The notes: generated by a model from the sequence alone, not told the origin. A DNA stretch of 64,000 bases from Icerya purchasi (GCA_039619475.1 CM077115.1:516914815-516978814), one strand, 5' to 3'. Counted from the stretch's first letter, positions 22,808-34,737 are shown. Numbers and translations are program-made.

Positions 22808-24130
22808 CTTCCTATTACTGTAATAGTTAAACATCCGGTTACATACTGTGGAACTAATACCGATTTCTCTTATTATTCTGTCTAATGGTTTTAAGTTTAC
22901 TGTCATATGCAGATTTTACGTCTAAAAAAAGCTGCTATTGTATATAATAGTGTTCTTTGACATATTAATTTGCATTACTGTATTAAATATGATTAGGTTG
23001 TCTCTTGTAGATGTTCTTTTTTTAAAGCCGTATTGAGTTTCTGGAAACATATTTCTATTAAATAAGCACCAGTCCATTCAATTTTTAATTAGTAGTTCCG
23101 TAGTTTTACCTACACATGATAATAGTGTTATTGACCTATATGATGTATTTTCCTTATTAGGTTTTAGAATTCGGCAAATAAATTGATCTTTCCAAGATTC
23201 TGGAATATAATTTTGTTGTAATGAATGATTATATATTTCTAGTAATAATGCTAGTCCCACTTCTGATAAATTTCTTATTGCTGCATATGGTATTTTATCC
23301 ATTCCAATACTAGTGGTATTTTTATTATGGTTGATAGCTATTTTTAATTCTTCCGTTGTAAATGGAGTGTTAAAAAATTCATAGTTTTCCGCAGTTTCTT
23401 GGTTATCTATATTTTCTTCCGATTTGTATTGATTGATGAATGGGATGATCCAGTTTGGTTTTGTTAAATTATTGTACACGTTATTGTTTTCATACTTTTT
23501 ATTTTTTCCCAAACGGATTTAATGCTTTGTCGTGGATTTAATTTGGAACAAAATTCACACTAACTTTCCTTTTTGCGTTGCTTTATGTACTTTTTTACAT
23601 TTTGCTACTTTTTTTTTATATATAATATAGTTATTTATTGTTGGAGTTTTATTAAATATATTTAGGCTAAGTATCCTTCTAGCTACCATTTTGTTACATT
23701 CTTCGTTCCATCAACTATTAAATGTGTCATATTGTTTATCTTTTTTTCCTTCTATTTTTTTTTAGATTTGAGTTTGTGCCAAGTTCGTTATTTATAATAT
23801 TCTGTAGCATTTTGTATTGGTTGGCTGTTGTTTCTCTGGAAAATTTTTGTTTATCTAAAGAGATTAATTTTTATTTGATATTTTTTTTCAATTTATATTA
23901 TATTTTGAATTTGAGATTTTTAAATTATTTTTGTCTTTGTGTGGGGTCCCTCCTCCCTCAATTTGTATCATGATTGGATAATGATCGCTTCCCATTGTAT
24001 CGTTTATTTGTTTCCATTTCGCTTTTATTGCTATATCTGGAGTACGGTTAAAATTATGAAACGTGGAACATGCTTTAGCTTGATTTGCTGAATTCCGACT
24101 TTGTAACTGCTGTTGTTCTGTTGGGAAATT

Positions 24131-24680
24131 ATGAATGAAGAAATGAAAAAAATGAAGAAATACAAAAACTAGTACGGATAATCGTTTTATTTTTTCGCTT
24201 GTTCTACATGGCCGTGAGAAGTAATCGACAAGTAGCGGTTTATGATAACTAGAATAACTGATATCAATTTTTCGAATTCATCCTTTCGATGTGGGCAGCG
24301 AAGACCGTATCAATGCACGATCCACCACAGGTAGTCGATAGAGTGAGATTTGTTTTGAGCTATGATCCAAACATCACCGTCATTTTAGTACCGATCACAT
24401 CATTTATTATTTTATTCCATTTAGTGTGTTGTACGGATGAAGCCGAAACAATATTATGTAGCGGTTCAATTAAATTGAAATAATCTTTCTCTCAAGTATC
24501 ATGAATTTTTTGATAATTATTAGTCTTTGCAAATAGGTGAACAATATCTAAATCAACTGGCGCTCTTTTCTTTCATTTCTTTCATTCATCTTATATGTAC
24601 AATCATTAAAAACTTAATCATCTACCCAGATACCAAAAATTAACATTGAATCTCATCACATTTTTTCTGCTCGTGTGTAA
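24131..24680. other. Intergenic, nothing recognised
   Basis: Moderately complex DNA with a 64-codon + strand frame at 24289-24483 that has no recognisable domain. No repeat shared with the rest of the window. Confidence 0.45.
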
Positions 24681-24684
24681 TATA

Positions 24685-24748
24685 TCTGCATATATATATA
24701 CATAAATACATTTATGTATTTATATGTATATACATACATTTATATCTC

Positions 24749-24840
<92 letters not shown>

Positions 24841-24842
24841 AC
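24685..24842. repeat. Long TA microsatellite
   Basis: Nearly uninterrupted TA repeats with a few TATG and ATAC variants. Confidence 0.95.
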
Positions 24843-24949
24843 TACATTTCGTCTCCATTTTAGCGTAGCAATCCCTGTGTAACTACAGCAGTAGTATTAT
24901 TATAAGCGCGCTACTTTCGTTTCCCTTCCCGCGTAACGTTTTTTTCGTT

Positions 24950-25215
24950 ACCCTCCCTGTGTAACGTTTTCTGGTGGTATAAAATTGTGACATTTTTCAT
25001 TACAAAATTTAATAGGAGCTGGCCTAAAAATTACATTGTAATTAATATATATTCTAATGGGGGGGGGGGGCTAAGAATTACGTTGTAATTAATATATATA
25101 AAGTCGATAAAAATTAAAATATAAAAAACGTTACATAAAATTGGGACATTTTTTTGGGACATTTTTGGAGACATTTTTTCTAATGGAGGGTACCCTAAGA
25201 ATTACAATGTTTATT
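24950..25215 (-). mobile_element. MITE-like element with internal ATGTCCC repeats, copy 2 (reverse)
   Basis: Read in reverse complement it begins CATTGTAATTCTTAGGGTACC and shows AAAAAATGTC(T/C)C repeats and TTTTATGTAACG, as in copies 1 and 3. The left part has a duplicated AATTACGTTGTAATTAATAT segment and a G run at 25062-25071. Confidence 0.75.
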
Positions 25216-25561
25216 TAATTATACATGCATACGTTTTATAATATAAGTAGTAGTATTGTAAGAGCAGGAGTAGTAAGGCTGTAAATGCTGTCTCTTGATT
25301 TTCTGTTGGGGTTTACTCCTTTAGCCGAAAAACTCAGTTTTAAGGTGCCGGATACTCGACTGAGACATATTGTCACGAGCGAGATGCTGATAGTCTGCTG
25401 CTGTTGGCGCAGTAAAGAGCTTAACAGTTTTTATCGATAGCAACGCTTTCGGCAAGTGAACTTTCCTCCGTTTTCCTACCAGCAGTGTGAGTTCTGGTTT
25501 AGCTTTCCTAATAAGCGCTAAGTCACCCAAATAGGAAATTACCGCACTGAACTGGAGCTAA
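25216..25561. other. Unassigned stretch
   Basis: A 69-codon minus-strand frame at 25321-25530 begins GDLALIRKAKPEL, faintly like retrovirus-type integrase tails, but nothing else supports that. No firm call. Confidence 0.25.
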
Positions 25562-26590
25562 ATGGGTATTAAAATAAACGGAGAAAGACTGAATCATCTA
25601 CATTTCGCTGATGACATAGTCCTAATAGGCAATAGTGTTTATATATATATATATATATATATACTTGGCATACTCACTATTACATACACACTTGGTGACT
25701 GGGGGGACTATGTTTTTCATCCCCTCTTTCACCACTTAACTCAAGTATACTTGGCAAGAAACTATCTTAGTACCTTGCTCCGTTATATGCATTATAATAT
25801 AAAATATGCTTACCCCATCCATTTGTTAGAATTGGGAATAAGAAAAAAAAAAAAAATAGACAATAGTGTGGAAGAAATGCAAGGAATGTTAACAAAGAGA
25901 ACTTAACGCACATTCCGAGAAAATAGGACTTAAAATAAATGTACAAAAAACAAAAATAATGATGAATACGGAGGAAGACGATAATGGTAAACAGCGAAAA
26001 AATAGAGCGCGTAAGAAGATATATAAATTTGTGATAGGAAATTACGATGGATAAGAAGAATATAATTCAACTGGAAATTAAGAATATCGCTCGCCTGGGT
26101 AGCATTCAGAAAGTTAGGAAACATTTTTAGGAATAAAGAAATACCGAATAGTCTAAAAACCAAGCTGTGCAATCAATGTGTGTTGCCGGCCCTGATAGAC
26201 GGAGCTGAAACATGGAGCTTTAAAAAGGAGGGACCGTTAGAAGAATTAGAAAAGCCCAAATGGCTCATGAAAAAATTATTCTCAACATCGGGTTCAAGGA
26301 CCGCAAGACGACTACGTGGATTAATTGGTAGATGCAGTGGAGCGGATCGCTAGGCTAAAATGGAAATGGGCGGGACATTTAGCCAGGCAAGATGACGACA
26401 GATGAACCAAGTGGATATTGCAGTGGTGGTCAATTGGTAACCGGCGTTCGCGAGAAAGGCCCATGACTAGGTGGCTGGACGATGTTGTGAAATGGGCAGG
26501 AATTAATTGGATTCGAGCCGCACAAGATAGGAACCTACGGAGAACGCGGTTAACTTGGATTGGTCATGTCGTAGACATATCGTGAATTAT
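25562..26590 (+). pseudogene. RTE-like reverse transcriptase fragment
   Basis: The catalytic motif HFADDIVLIG (about 25600) is followed by a TA insertion. In shifting frames come GLKINVQKTKIM (about 25940), CVLPALIDGAETW (about 26190), VERIARLKWKWAGHLARQDD (about 26330), RERPMTRWLDDVVKWAG (about 26460) and RAAQDR. This set of post-RT motifs is typical of RTE-like elements in arthropods. Many stops and frameshifts. Truncated at both ends. Confidence 0.85.
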
Positions 26591-27644
26591 TTCGAGGAAT
26601 GTACTTGAAATGCAAGGAAAACCGGAACGTATAACGACATTATTAAAAGATTCCGGAAACTCGGCAGAGCTACGGAGGAGGAACGGAAGTACTGGAAAAG
26701 TATCATCATGACAACAAAAGAGCTTAGGATTGAAAGATAGATTTTGCTAACTTGGACCGATCGGAATGATAGCCTTTGTTCGTTGGAAAGTGTATCAATG
26801 GTGGTATCATGCGAGATACAAAATTAGCCGATGATAAATTTTAATCCGGATATAGGGAAAATGTGAACAGGTAAAAAAATTTTAAAATTAAACGAGCGAA
26901 TTGAAAATCTTATTAATGTTGCTAACAATATTCTATGGAAACGTAGATTCGAATCAAGTTGTTTGAAATCATATTTTACAAGTTCACTAACGACGGAATT
27001 TGAATGTTATACTCTTTAATCGGTACTAATCAGTCATTTTTGGAGTACCGATATTCTAGGTTGGTTTATCATTACTCGAAAACTCTATTTTTCCATTAGA
27101 AATTGCGAAATAAAATTTGGTTAATAAAATATCGAGGATACCCAGAAGATTTACCCTGATAAACGTTAATACAGGTGAACTCATAATAATTACTCGGTAA
27201 AAGATACTCTGCATATTATTTTACAGTGAAATATAATACTTAAAGCGGATGGGTGATATTAATTTTTAAACAACATTAATACTTAAACGAGAGTTAAATT
27301 ATTATTTGAACAATAATTAAAAACCGTATCGCCAAATATTCCGGCTGTTACCGTTACACTTGACTTATAGAAAATGAATGAATTTTGCTTATAATCGTTT
27401 TGATACGGTTGAATTTCCGAGGCCACATTTAAGATATATACTAAATGCCCTTCGAGCATAATGATAATATCTACTTTTATTACTATACACTATTATCGTG
27501 GTAGAATATGTGGGGAGCATATCTTTTATCGAGAGTGATTTTTTACTTTTTAACGCATTATCTTTATTCAACCCTCAGAACAGAGATCTTGTGAAGCCGT
27601 TTTATTTTTTCCCCTTAAAGCGCGATTTTTTAATCATTCATATA
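26591..27644. other. AT-rich intergenic DNA
   Basis: The first part (26580-26720) may contain a further scrap of an RTE-like tail (LRRRNGSTGK). Otherwise there is no gene. A 44-bp fragment of the hairpin MITE arm (TTATCGAGAGTGATTTTTTA) lies at 27528-27571. Confidence 0.4.
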
Positions 27645-28053
27645 CACGTTCGGAAACATGGACGATGAAACAAGCAGAGCGGAGCAAGATTGAGGCATTC
27701 GAAATGTGGTGCTGGAGAAGGCTGCAGAAAATCAGTTGGACAGACAAAGTAAGCAACAAGGAAGTACTCTGGAAAGAATGGAGGAAGAAAGAAATATTAT
27801 GCAACGGATTCGCAAAACGCGACTTTAGTGGCTAGAACATGTTTTCCGGCAGGACCAGAATATATTGAAAGATATAATGGAAGGAAAAATAACAGGGAAA
27901 AGGACGCGCGGACGTCCTCGAATAACTTTCCTGGATACTGTAATGAAGGAGACTGGAATGTCATCATACTCCGAATGTAAGAAGAGGGCGATGGACAGGC
28001 TGGCCTGGAGACGATTGGTGCATGGTGCGAACCAGCCGCAAGGCTGACACACA

Positions 28054-28086
<33 letters not shown>
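27645..28086 (+). pseudogene. RTE-like retrotransposon 3' end with (GAT)n tail
   Basis: The post-RT coding tail reads TWTMKQAERSKIEAFEMWCW (from about 27655), then WTDKVSNKEVL. After a frameshift it continues as DIMEGKITGKRTRGRPR and MDRLAWRRLVHGANQPQG, ending at a stop at 28045. The element finishes in a (GAT)n run at 28050-28084, which in such elements is usually the true 3' terminus. It is strongly 5'-truncated. Confidence 0.88.
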
Positions 28087-29760
28087 ACACGCTGGAAAAA
28101 TTTATTCAGATTTCTCATCAGATCCATTTCAGTACAATATCGAAAGCTTAACATTTCATACGACGCCATGATACCTTATGATCAAGAATATGTGGGACTT
28201 ACTTTAATTTTACTTAAGGGCTTCGCATCATTGATAGTATTGCCAAAAAATTATCCGTACACACATATATCGGATTTATAGTACTCTTTAGTTTTACTTA
28301 GGCTTTACGTGGTGATGATGATAGCGTTGCCTAAAATTTGTTTAGCGTATACATAACTTTCAATGTGTACAAACCACTCATATATGTATGTATATCAAAA
28401 TTTTTTTTGATAACGCTACACAAATTTTAAGGTGCTCTGATGATCGCATTGAAGAAATATCAAAATGTTCAGACCTTGACAAAATTTTAAATTAAGCTAA
28501 GCTCATAAATTTCTCAGTGTGTTTCGGAATAGGAAAAAAAAAAAAAAAGAAAAAGAAAAACTCGATTTTTACTCATACCGATTGACCAAGCCTTACTGAA
28601 ATTGCATTCCCTCCCCCTCGTTATTCGGAACGGTGATTATGACTCACAGACACACTGTTGCTGCCGCAAGGATGACCTAATTTTCGCGGCAAAACTGATA
28701 GACGACCCTAAACCCAAACAGGACAGGCTCAACCTGTTGAAAATGAGCACATCTACGGCGAATTGTGGCAGTAGTGTATCCCGTTAAAAAGAGAAAGTCG
28801 AGGGAACATTGAAAAATGTTCTTCTCAAAGCAATCGATGGATACGAGAATGACGCGGCGACTTAACTATGTCGTTGGTGAGAAATTAAGCTCGCCACCGA
28901 TAGAAGGAAACACAAAGAATATTCCCCGAAGTAGGGGCGGTCGCTCTACCGCAATCTGCCTCGTAAATAATTCACGGAATGTCTCCCCGTTCTGAAGCCG
29001 ACATTTGACACGCGATCATATTCTGAACCACCTGACGGAATGGAAAACGGGTGCTCAGTCTGAGAACCGTTTCTAATACATTCGTGCGGGCATATCAAAA
29101 TCGTGGCTACGCGAGAAAATTAATTACTCGTTCGGTGCAGTGCAACAGTAAAACGATCGTAATCAATCGGACTGGTTCAGTAAGTAATAATCATCGGCTG
29201 GACAATGGCATTCACACCAACATGCGGTACGGCTTTCTTCCTATTTCATATTTGTACGTGTCTTTCCGTGATATGCGATTTGCAACTTAAAAAGACGAAA
29301 ATTCGCACCTTGTCAACTAGTTTGTCCGTCGTGTTTTCCAGTTCATCGCTTGTAACTTCTACTCTTTACTAATTAGTCGTTAATTAACACATATTCTCCT
29401 TTTTATAACGTAATAGCGCTGAACAAAAAAAAAAAAAAAACGAAAAACAAAAATGGAAAATGAAAAGGAATGTCGATTGCAGATTCGGTTTTAAAATTTC
29501 AATTTTTCCAAGTACAAACTTCCTCCGAAAGTAATACAGAACAACGTCATTTGAAACGTAGACTGTGATTTGATTTATTCGGAAGCGAACGAAGAAGAAA
29601 TTTGTTTTACGCGGTTAATATTTCAAAAAAATAAAAAGCTTTCGAAATCGACCAACAGCGCTACAGTTTAAATTTTTATCATTTAACAAAACGACGTATT
29701 ATTAGTATACAACTGCGCAATGTGAGGTTAAGATTTTCGATGGAACGCCTACTAATTAAG
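28087..29760. other. Intergenic, no gene recognised
   Basis: The segment 28570-29300 is more GC-balanced and not obviously repetitive, with short frames at 28602-28787 and 29051-29290 that show no domain. The sequence TTCA|GTAAGTAATA near 29176 could be a splice donor. The rest is AT-rich. Confidence 0.35.
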
Positions 29761-29767
29761 AAATGAA

Positions 29768-30045
29768 GAATATTTCTTAAAAATTACAAAAAGTTAACAC
29801 AGAAGAGGAGAAGTCTTTATTAATTGAAAAATTAAAAAAATCACGAAAAATATCCCGCGATATATTTCGGAGAAAACACTCCATATATTCATGGGAACAG
29901 TATTAACTTGTTCCCATGAATATAAGAAGTATTGTTCTCCAAAACACTTCGCAGGATATTATTCGTGATTTTTTAATTTTTTAATTAATAAAGACTTCTC
30001 CTCTTCTGTGTTAACTTTTTGTACTTTTTAAAAAATATTCTTCAT
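29768..30045. repeat. Hairpin MITE with arms of about 135 bp
   Basis: The left arm (AAAGTTAACACAGAAGAGG, GAAGTCTTTATTAATTG, ATTCATGGGAAC) is inverted in the right arm (GTTCCCATGAAT, AATTAATAAAGACTTC, CCTCTTCTGTGTTAAC). The loop is about 5-10 bases near 29906. The arms are slightly diverged. Confidence 0.9.
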
Positions 30046-30069
30046 AAAAATTACCAAAAGATGTATAAT

Positions 30070-30215
30070 AATAATCAAATCAAATCAAATCAAATTTTAT
30101 TACTTCAATTTACAGTATAATAATAATCAAATTAAATCAAAATTTTATTACTTCAATTTACAATCAAAATTAAAAAAATTAAAATAATCTTTTTAAGCTT
30201 CCAATGCGCTTTTTC
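30070..30215 (-). repeat. (TCAAA)n-tailed repeat, copies 1 and 2
   Basis: A (AATCA)n run leads into AATTTTATTACTTCAATTTA, and this is repeated about 52 bp later. A segment ending CCAATGCGC follows. The same block occurs at 30766-30852. On the minus strand this looks like the 3' end of a non-LTR element with a (TTGAT)n tail; that orientation is inference. Confidence 0.6.
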
Positions 30216-30222
30216 ATTATGT

Positions 30223-30320
30223 TTTTTTTTTTTTTTTTGTAATTCAGAAGCAACGTACGTAAAAATGTATTTGTTTTTTGTAATTCAGAAGCAACGTACG
30301 TAAAAATGTATTTGTTTTTT
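30223..30320. repeat. Two-copy tandem repeat, period 41 bp
   Basis: TTGTAATTCAGAAGCAACGT followed by ACGTAAAAATGTATTTG occurs twice, identical, at 30238 and 30279. Confidence 0.9.
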
Positions 30321-30765
30321 TAATTTTTTCATTATTTCGAGTAATTTTTTTGTTTTTCTTTACACACTGTTTAATTGTGAAGCAGTATATCAACTGAATC
30401 GAACGATGCGAATTTTTGAATTTTTAAATACGCGCAATAGACTATAGTCATGCGTGTGTTTTAATGCGATAAAAGTTAATTGGCATCGATAATTTATAGT
30501 CGACGATGAAATAAGACATTTTTTACATCACATCCGTGTTACAGTCAGTCACTGTTATTATGAAGTTATTTTTCGAAAATTCCTTTCAACCTCACGAAAC
30601 TACTTAAATTTTTTATTTAAATATGGTCCCCGAATTTTTTGATTTGAAGCTGTTTAGAAGAAAGACCACGAAATAGATTATTTGCGCATATAAATACTGT
30701 ACACCGAATTCATTTTCAAACAAGGATATTAACAAAATCTTTACAAAAAAATCAAAACGATAGCA

Positions 30766-30852
30766 AAATCAAATCAAATCAAATTTGATTACTTAAATTT
30801 ACAATCGAAAAAAATTAAATTAAAATAATCGTTTTAAGCCGCCAATGCGCTT
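30766..30852 (-). repeat. (TCAAA)n-tailed repeat, copy 3
   Basis: AATCAAATCAAATCAAATTT is followed by ATTACTTAAATTTACAATCG and a segment ending AAGCCGCCAATGCGCTTA. It parallels the copies at 30070-30215. Confidence 0.65.
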
Positions 30853-32089
30853 AGTTAGCGCGAGTAACGGAACTATTATTAATTATATATAGGCTACCAC
30901 CGGTGTATGTGAAATTCTTAAAGGAAATGTGCGACATAAATGTTGTAGTCCATGTTTACAAAGTACAATTGTGTGTTCTACTTACAATTAGAGGTACATA
31001 ATAATTATTAATAAGCGTTCATGGGGGCCACATGCTTATGTGTTTGAACTGAAAAGTTTTATTAAACATAGTTCATGTAGCCCATGTTTACATTCTCTAC
31101 AAGTAATATTCTTAAACGATAGAATACGTAATTTTAAAGTATTACGCATATTTATAAATTAATAATACTAAATCTAAGTCTAAACACACATATATCCCCT
31201 AATCCTCTGTGGTTGAAACAAGAACTTCAACAATAATATAAAAGCTAGAAGTATGATATGTAAAAGATATTAATAGAAATAATAGTAGTAATTCAAAAAA
31301 AAAAACTAATAGAGTAAATAGTGCCGAAATAGAACAATGAAATACAAAAAGTAAAGAGGAAATTGTTAAGCAAATTAAACTAGGAAAAACTAAGTAAAAT
31401 AAATGTTATACCTATAGAGTTATTGGTAAGACGTAATAAAAGTAATGTTATATAATTAAAACTCAATAGTATATAATAACAGTAACGTTAAAATTAATTA
31501 AGAAATGCTTGATCGTGTGTACGCGGTTTGTATTAAATATTAGTTGTGCTAGTCTCCCGATTTGAAGTATTACGCTATAATAAGACAAACGTTATAATAA
31601 TATGTTACTATTACGACCGAAATTTCGGTATGCAGATAAAAAATTTTAATCGGTTGTGAGGCGGCGCAAAATTTAGCCTTCGAAGATTTTTGCAGATAAA
31701 TTAAAAAAAAAAAAAAAAAAAAGAAATCCTCTTTTAATCTTTTGCTATGAAAAATGGAGTTCGTTCATAAACAGATATCCCCCCTCCTGTTATGCGTTGT
31801 TCTAGTCCTGTTATTAACATATTAAATGTTGATTAGAAGTTTGACAGAGATGAAAACTGTCACATGACATTACAAAATATATTACAAACAGACTACTCTG
31901 CTCACCACCACCCAGCTGCAATAAAGAAATCAAAAATTATAAATTTCTGCTAAACTAACAAAAAAGTAAAGTAGCGCCATTTTTATATAGTATTTTTCTT
32001 ACCTTTTTTTTTTATTTTTGTTTTAAGGGGGGGGGCGTTAATTATGAACATTAACCTAGTACAAGTGAAATATTTCGGAAATTTCAATG
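30853..32089. other. AT-rich intergenic DNA
   Basis: No gene. It contains an A run (31704-31722) and a G run (32027-32035). Nothing matches other repeats in the window. Confidence 0.5.
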
Positions 32090-32165
32090 TATGGCAGTGG
32101 GGTTCGAACCAGGTTCTATGCAAACGAAAGCACAACAACTAATCAGCTACTTTTCATGGCAGCTG
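32090..32165 (-). repeat. tRNA-derived SINE-like fragment
   Basis: On the minus strand TAGCTGATTAGT resembles a polymerase III A box, and GGTTCGAACCC about 32 bases downstream is a perfect B box. The flanks do not form a convincing acceptor stem, so a functional tRNA is unlikely. Confidence 0.4.
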
Positions 32166-32519
32166 GCAATAATCATTTAGGTTTTATTTTTTCATTATCG
32201 GGTACTTTCATGTAGAATGAAAAAAATTTGGCATTTGTACTTTTGAATTTAATAGAAAAAACATGCATCGCTTTGATTACGAATAAACGATTGTTTCTTT
32301 AAACGCTGAAATGCCATTCTGCGAAACATATTTTTCGCGAATGTGTTTTATAATGCAGTAATTGTTTAATAATAGGATACTTTAAACATTAAAATTAAAA
32401 AATTATGATATCACATTTGATGTCGGTTGTTAAAACGATCATATTATTCAGCCTTTTCGATGCCATTTATCAGCTTTTTTTTTGTTGTCCTAATACGTTA
32501 CATATATTGTATATGTATA
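32166..32519. other. AT-rich intergenic DNA
   Basis: No gene, shared repeat or RNA structure recognised. Confidence 0.45.
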
Positions 32520-32778
32520 AGAAGACATGGAGCACCGACGAAATGGATTGCTAGGAAATGACAACTTCATTCTTAGTCCAACGCCCTGTCACAAAATTTG
32601 TCCCAAAACGTTACATGCTGAATATATAAGTTGATAAAGGTACCAACAAAATTCAATTCCCCTCGTTCCGTACAAAGTATAGAAATGATAGAATCTGAGG
32701 GTGTCTCCAGGCGGAGTCACGAGACAGAGCCCTCTTTAAGAAGCTCGAAGAGCCGAGTTTTATATATATATATATATA
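32520..32778 (+). mobile_element. Relative of the ATGTCCC MITE, 3' part
   Basis: It has a single TTGTCCCAAAACGTTACATG, then TACAAAGTATAGAA. The last part is a hairpin GGCTC-loop-GAGCC equivalent (CTCGAAGAGCCGAG) leading into GAGTTTTA and a TA run. The order TACAAAGTATAGAA, small hairpin with GCCGAGTT, TA run is the same as at 6240-6334. Confidence 0.5.
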
Positions 32779-34547
32779 TCTTTATATATATGTAATTCTT
32801 CTGTGCGTGTGTTTGGACTGAACTCCTTCTAAACGGCTGGACCGATTTTGAAGAAATTTTTTGTGTGTGTTCAAGTGGATTCAAGAATGGTTTAGATTCA
32901 CAATTCGGTCCACTACGCGAACTGTGAGGGTTTTAAATAGTTGAGATGAGACCAGGGGCACAGAAATGTATACGGGACGAATAAAAAAAAAATGAATAAA
33001 AAATTAATTTTTATAAAATTATAAATAAAATGATTACCACGGTAAAAATAAACTAAACCTAATAATTTAAATAAAATGATTACTATGGTTATTTTATTAA
33101 TTTCTGGAATGAGTTACACCGCTTCTGTTACTTCACTTTTTGCGTCATTTAAAAATATACCTGTTATGAAAATGGCTTGAGTTTTATCTTTTTTACCCTT
33201 TAATTAAAACATGTTTTTTAGTTTCTATTCAACATAGCTTCTATATTCAACTCAGCTCATAGTATACACATGCTCACACGCAATCGAAAGGTCGAATTGT
33301 GGTAACTGTACACGTTATGACGTCAGGCATTGTAATAGCTTTCTTTATAAAAATTTTCATAAAAATATTGTTACAACTTATTCAAAAAAGTTTGAAATTT
33401 TCGGATTTAAGACGAATTTATGAAGAAAATTCATTTTTTTTTTGCCGTTTTTGGTTCAAAAGGAAGGTTTAAATAACTTTTTTATCCGTAATTTTTGAAT
33501 TTCATAAAAGGGCTCCTGCGTTTTGTTTTATATTTTGAATTTAGCTTTATATTTTGAATTTAGCTTTTAAAGGGTTATCAGGTGATGAGTTATAAATTTT
33601 TAAGGGTGATTTTTGAGGTCATTCTGAATTCCATATTATATATATATATATATATAAAACAGAGTCGGATTAGTTATACCACTTATAACTCAAGGATGGC
33701 TGGACAGATTTTTATGATCTTTGATTTGTTGAATTTGTCTCCGCTTCGAATAGCAGAATACGTAATTTAAAACAAAATTTATGAAGAAAATTCTTTTTTT
33801 TTTTTTCTGTTTTTGGGCCAAAAGGGGGGTTTAAATAATTTTTTAACCGTAATTTTTGAATTTCCATAAACGGCTCCTGTGTTTTGTTTTATGTTTTGAA
33901 TTTATCTTTTAAAGAGTTATCCCGGTGACGAATTAAAATTTTTTTAAGGGCGATTTTTGAGGTCGTTCTAAATTCCATATTATATATTCTAGACGGTTTT
34001 TCGTCGCCCAGGATAATCGCTCAGTTTAAAGTTGTAAATTGTCACAGATAGAAGTTTAATTGTAATTTATGATCCAATTGCGATAAGTCAAATTTCCGAA
34101 CTATTGTAGAACTAAATATTTTTGTCGTTTCTGAACTAATTTATTGTGGGATTCTGTATTTTATAGTGTGTACGGAATCTTAAAAACCGGTATAAATTTA
34201 CTTTAAGAAATTAGAGATCATTAGAAACACGTTTTTTCGTGTATAGCCCATCATCGGATAACTGCATGGAGTACACACTTTATTAAAAAATATATAAATT
34301 GAGTATTTACTTTAAATTTCTAATATAAGTTTATACTGATTTTTATTACTAAGGCGAATAATACTTTGCTGCCACGTGTAATTAAAATACTTTTCGATGT
34401 AATTAAAATATTTGTCTTTTTGGTTTTTGCACGTTTATTGAACTTAATTCATTTTGAATATTAATAAAAACTAAATTTAATTCAGTTAATAAGTTAACAC
34501 AAAATTTATTGTTTCTGTGGCGATACGAAGTTTGCCAGGTCAGCTAG
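32779..34547 (+). mobile_element. Non-autonomous Helitron
   Basis: The left end TCTTTATATATATGTAATTC, followed by TCTGTGCGTGTGTTTG and AACGGCTGGACCGATTTTGA, is the typical 5' end of insect Helitron families. The right end GAAGTTTGCCAGGTCAGCTAG followed by T (CTAG at 34544-34547) is the typical 3' terminus, which inserts between A and T. No Rep/helicase is encoded. A second 5'-like end (GTTATACCACTTATAACTCA, AGGATGGCTGGACAG) sits at about 33655-33710, so the element is nested or internally duplicated. Confidence 0.85.
33405..33990 (+). repeat. Duplicated module inside the Helitron
   Basis: The blocks 33410-33645 and 33775-33990 share TTTATGAAGAAAATTC, CCGTAATTTTTGAATTTC, GGCTCCTG, GTTTTGTTTTAT, GAGTTAT and GATTTTTGAGGTC, ending at CCATATTATATA. 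The period is about 360 bp. Each block follows, or is separated by, a Helitron-like 5' end. Confidence 0.8.
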
Positions 34548-34580
<33 letters not shown>

Positions 34581-34737
34581 GTATATGTGTGTTTTGCATA
34601 TGTTAAAATATATGTTAATAGTTCTGATCGCAGATGGCACATTTTAAATTTTAAAAAATATATAATTTAATTAAAATACTTTTAGTACATTTCCGGCAGT
34701 ACTTTAGCAATTTTATTTTTTACTTTTGTTTACTATT
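34548..34737. other. TA microsatellite and AT-rich DNA
   Basis: A TA run (34549-34570) marks the Helitron target. Nothing else is recognised. Confidence 0.6.

Larger units (their letters stand above)
20150..24130 (-). pseudogene. Element C, endonuclease-RT-RNase H non-LTR retrotransposon, split by two insertions
   Basis: Read leftward on the minus strand, an endonuclease C-terminus (MGSDHYPIMIQIEG, about 23990-23940) is followed by an RT N-terminal half at 23512-23078 (IGMDKIPYAAIRNL, YRSITLLSCVGKTTELL). The frame is interrupted by the hAT-like element at 22081-22807. It resumes with GITQGSILSPILYT (about 22010) and a post-RT region (ELYKYLG near 21735, LTNLMIYKSL near 21580). A family A tail interrupts it at 21236-21443. 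An RNase H domain follows at about 20650-20260, with YTDGSIKEDGR and PGRHSGIEGIEI...DRAAR. The 5' end is truncated near 24130. A 26-base T run at about 20771 may mark another small insertion. Confidence 0.85.

Noticed and set aside
25321..25530. GDLALIR-containing minus frame as an LTR-retrotransposon integrase tail
   Set aside because: One short motif only, with no integrase, RT or LTR nearby.
27797..28169. Frames with poly-His or poly-Ser stretches
   Set aside because: They are translations of the (GAT)n run on the opposite strand of the RTE-like tail.
32090..32165. Functional tRNA gene
   Set aside because: A perfect B box is present, but the A box is imperfect and no acceptor stem can be formed.
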